NCBI GenBank assembly: GCA_015179125.1
Contig: WHVA01000149.1
Location: forward strand, 124,001 to 188,000
DNA length: 64,000 nt
Reading direction: 5' to 3'
Source of the DNA: Gautieria morchelliformis
Taxonomy: Eukaryota; Basidiomycota; Agaricomycetes; Gomphales; Gomphaceae
In this document: one piece after another, positions 63,196 to 64,000 of the stretch
Position numbering within the stretch: position 1 is the first letter of the stretch
Layout of the letters: each line of letters starts with the position of its first letter
The notes under the pieces: model-generated
The model's database searches: none
The model's input: only the letters and a program-made list of their open reading frames with translations
Told to the model about the DNA's origin: nothing
Translations under genes and position numbers: made by a program

Positions 63196-64000
63196 ATAAC
63201 TACATTGTCATGACCCGTCTGTTTCTTATACCCAGTAACCTCGTCACTCCAGTTTTATATTCACCCTGTTTGCTCCTCGCTGAATTCGCCGAACGTTTAT
63301 TCGTTTCCCACGTCATTCGCATGTAGCCACGCTATCAAAACGCGATCAACGCCCTTCCCCCGACTCAATGGTTCATCATGGGTCCTATCAGCTCCCCCGC
63401 TCAAACCCCGTCGAGTGTTCCTATGATCAGATGATGCGACTTGTTTATTTCCTGTACCCAATTACCCCTATTGTCCCTTCCCCCAGTCCTCCTCTATGTT
63501 TGCGACGCTTCACCCTTCCCTTAGGTCACGCCTCTTCTATGATCATTCCATTCGCCCTTCGTTGCATTCACCGAATGACCATTCGCTGCTCACATCATTC
63601 GCCAGCAGGCACGCCATCAAACACGATCGACGTCCCTTACCCGGCTTGATGGTTCATCACTGGCCCCATTACCTCCCGATCCAACCCCTTTAGGTGTTCA
63701 TATGGCCAGAATCCATTCCCAGGAAGCACTAACCATAGATCATGTGGGATCAGCCCAGCAGACGAAGAGCCTGTGCAGGGTAGCATATATGCAGGTCGCA
63801 AGGCATGTTTTTGTACATAGGTGCCTTCATCCTCTCTTCTCCCGTTGTTTCACATTTGCACTCTTCCCTCATTCTATTGTACACGTGCTTCATCTATCCT
63901 GTATCATGACTGCGCACCCCTATCCAACCCTGACTCCAGATGGCCTCTTTCCTATTCGCTGGTATCATACGAGCATTTGATATAAGTAGGTTACATTCGC
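63196..64000. other. Right-edge spacer with imperfect direct repeat
   Basis: No supported gene. About 100 bp around 63325-63425 (CTATCAAAACGCGATCAACG ... TGATGGTTCATCA-like) recurs imperfectly at 63608-63710, possibly an old tandem duplication. The frames here are short and lack motifs. Confidence 0.45.

Overview
The window looks like a repeat-rich stretch of a filamentous basidiomycete genome, most likely an agaricomycete. The host genes carry many short introns (45-64 bp), and the protein types (coiled-coil F-box protein, RA-PH protein, seven-helix receptor, kinase-like repeats) and transposon types (chromodomain Ty3/Gypsy, Ty1/Copia, DIRS-like tyrosine-recombinase retroelements) are familiar in that group. 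I see no rRNA, tRNA or CRISPR array.

Layout. 1-987 is the 3' end of a chromovirus (family G1) with its LTR. 988-2169 is an LTR-like relic with 15 TGACTCA sites. 2170-8090 is a decayed minus-strand copy of a second Gypsy family (G2), invaded by three solo LTRs (TSDs CTGCA, AGCTC, GCGGG). 8551-13044 is a complete, apparently intact Copia element with LTRs identical by eye and TSD TAGTT. 13-19 kb holds a probable 7TM receptor gene, an aldo/keto-reductase fragment, a Copia LTR remnant and the first kinase-like relic. 19.4-23.1 kb has an F-box gene and a spliced rhodanese/CX5R gene. 26.5-34.6 kb is the conserved host island: an RA-PH protein, the FACT subunit Pob3 and the ribosome-biogenesis GTPase Bms1, the last two divergent over 131 bp. 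Second and third kinase-like repeats (1.8 kb each) bracket this island at 24.5-26.2 and 36.4-38.3 kb. 38.6-42.3 kb is a decayed DIRS-like element.

The right third is one nested structure. A minus-strand G2 element spans 44723-62536 with TSD AAGAC and interrupts a host-orientation Cys-motif/coiled-coil ORF. Inside it are a full G1 element (47113-53297, TSD GGCCC), a solo G1 LTR (59004-59418, TSD GTCTG), a 1.39-kb solo LTR (60688-62078, TSD CTCTT) and a tandem LTR-plus-internal duplication at its 3' end. G2 carries an unrecognised third ORF downstream of pol.

The most notable observations are the G2 third ORF, a Tf1-like self-priming signal in G1 whose partner lies about 33 nt downstream of a TATA box, dense arrays of bZIP-type (TGACTCA) and bHLH-type (TCACATGA/TCACCTGA) sites in two long LTRs, and nonsense mutations in the G1, G2 and DIRS elements that are nearly all TGA where arginine is expected, which points to CpG-to-TpG decay. 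Exon boundaries were worked out by eye from GT-AG (once GC-AG) signals and reading-frame continuity.
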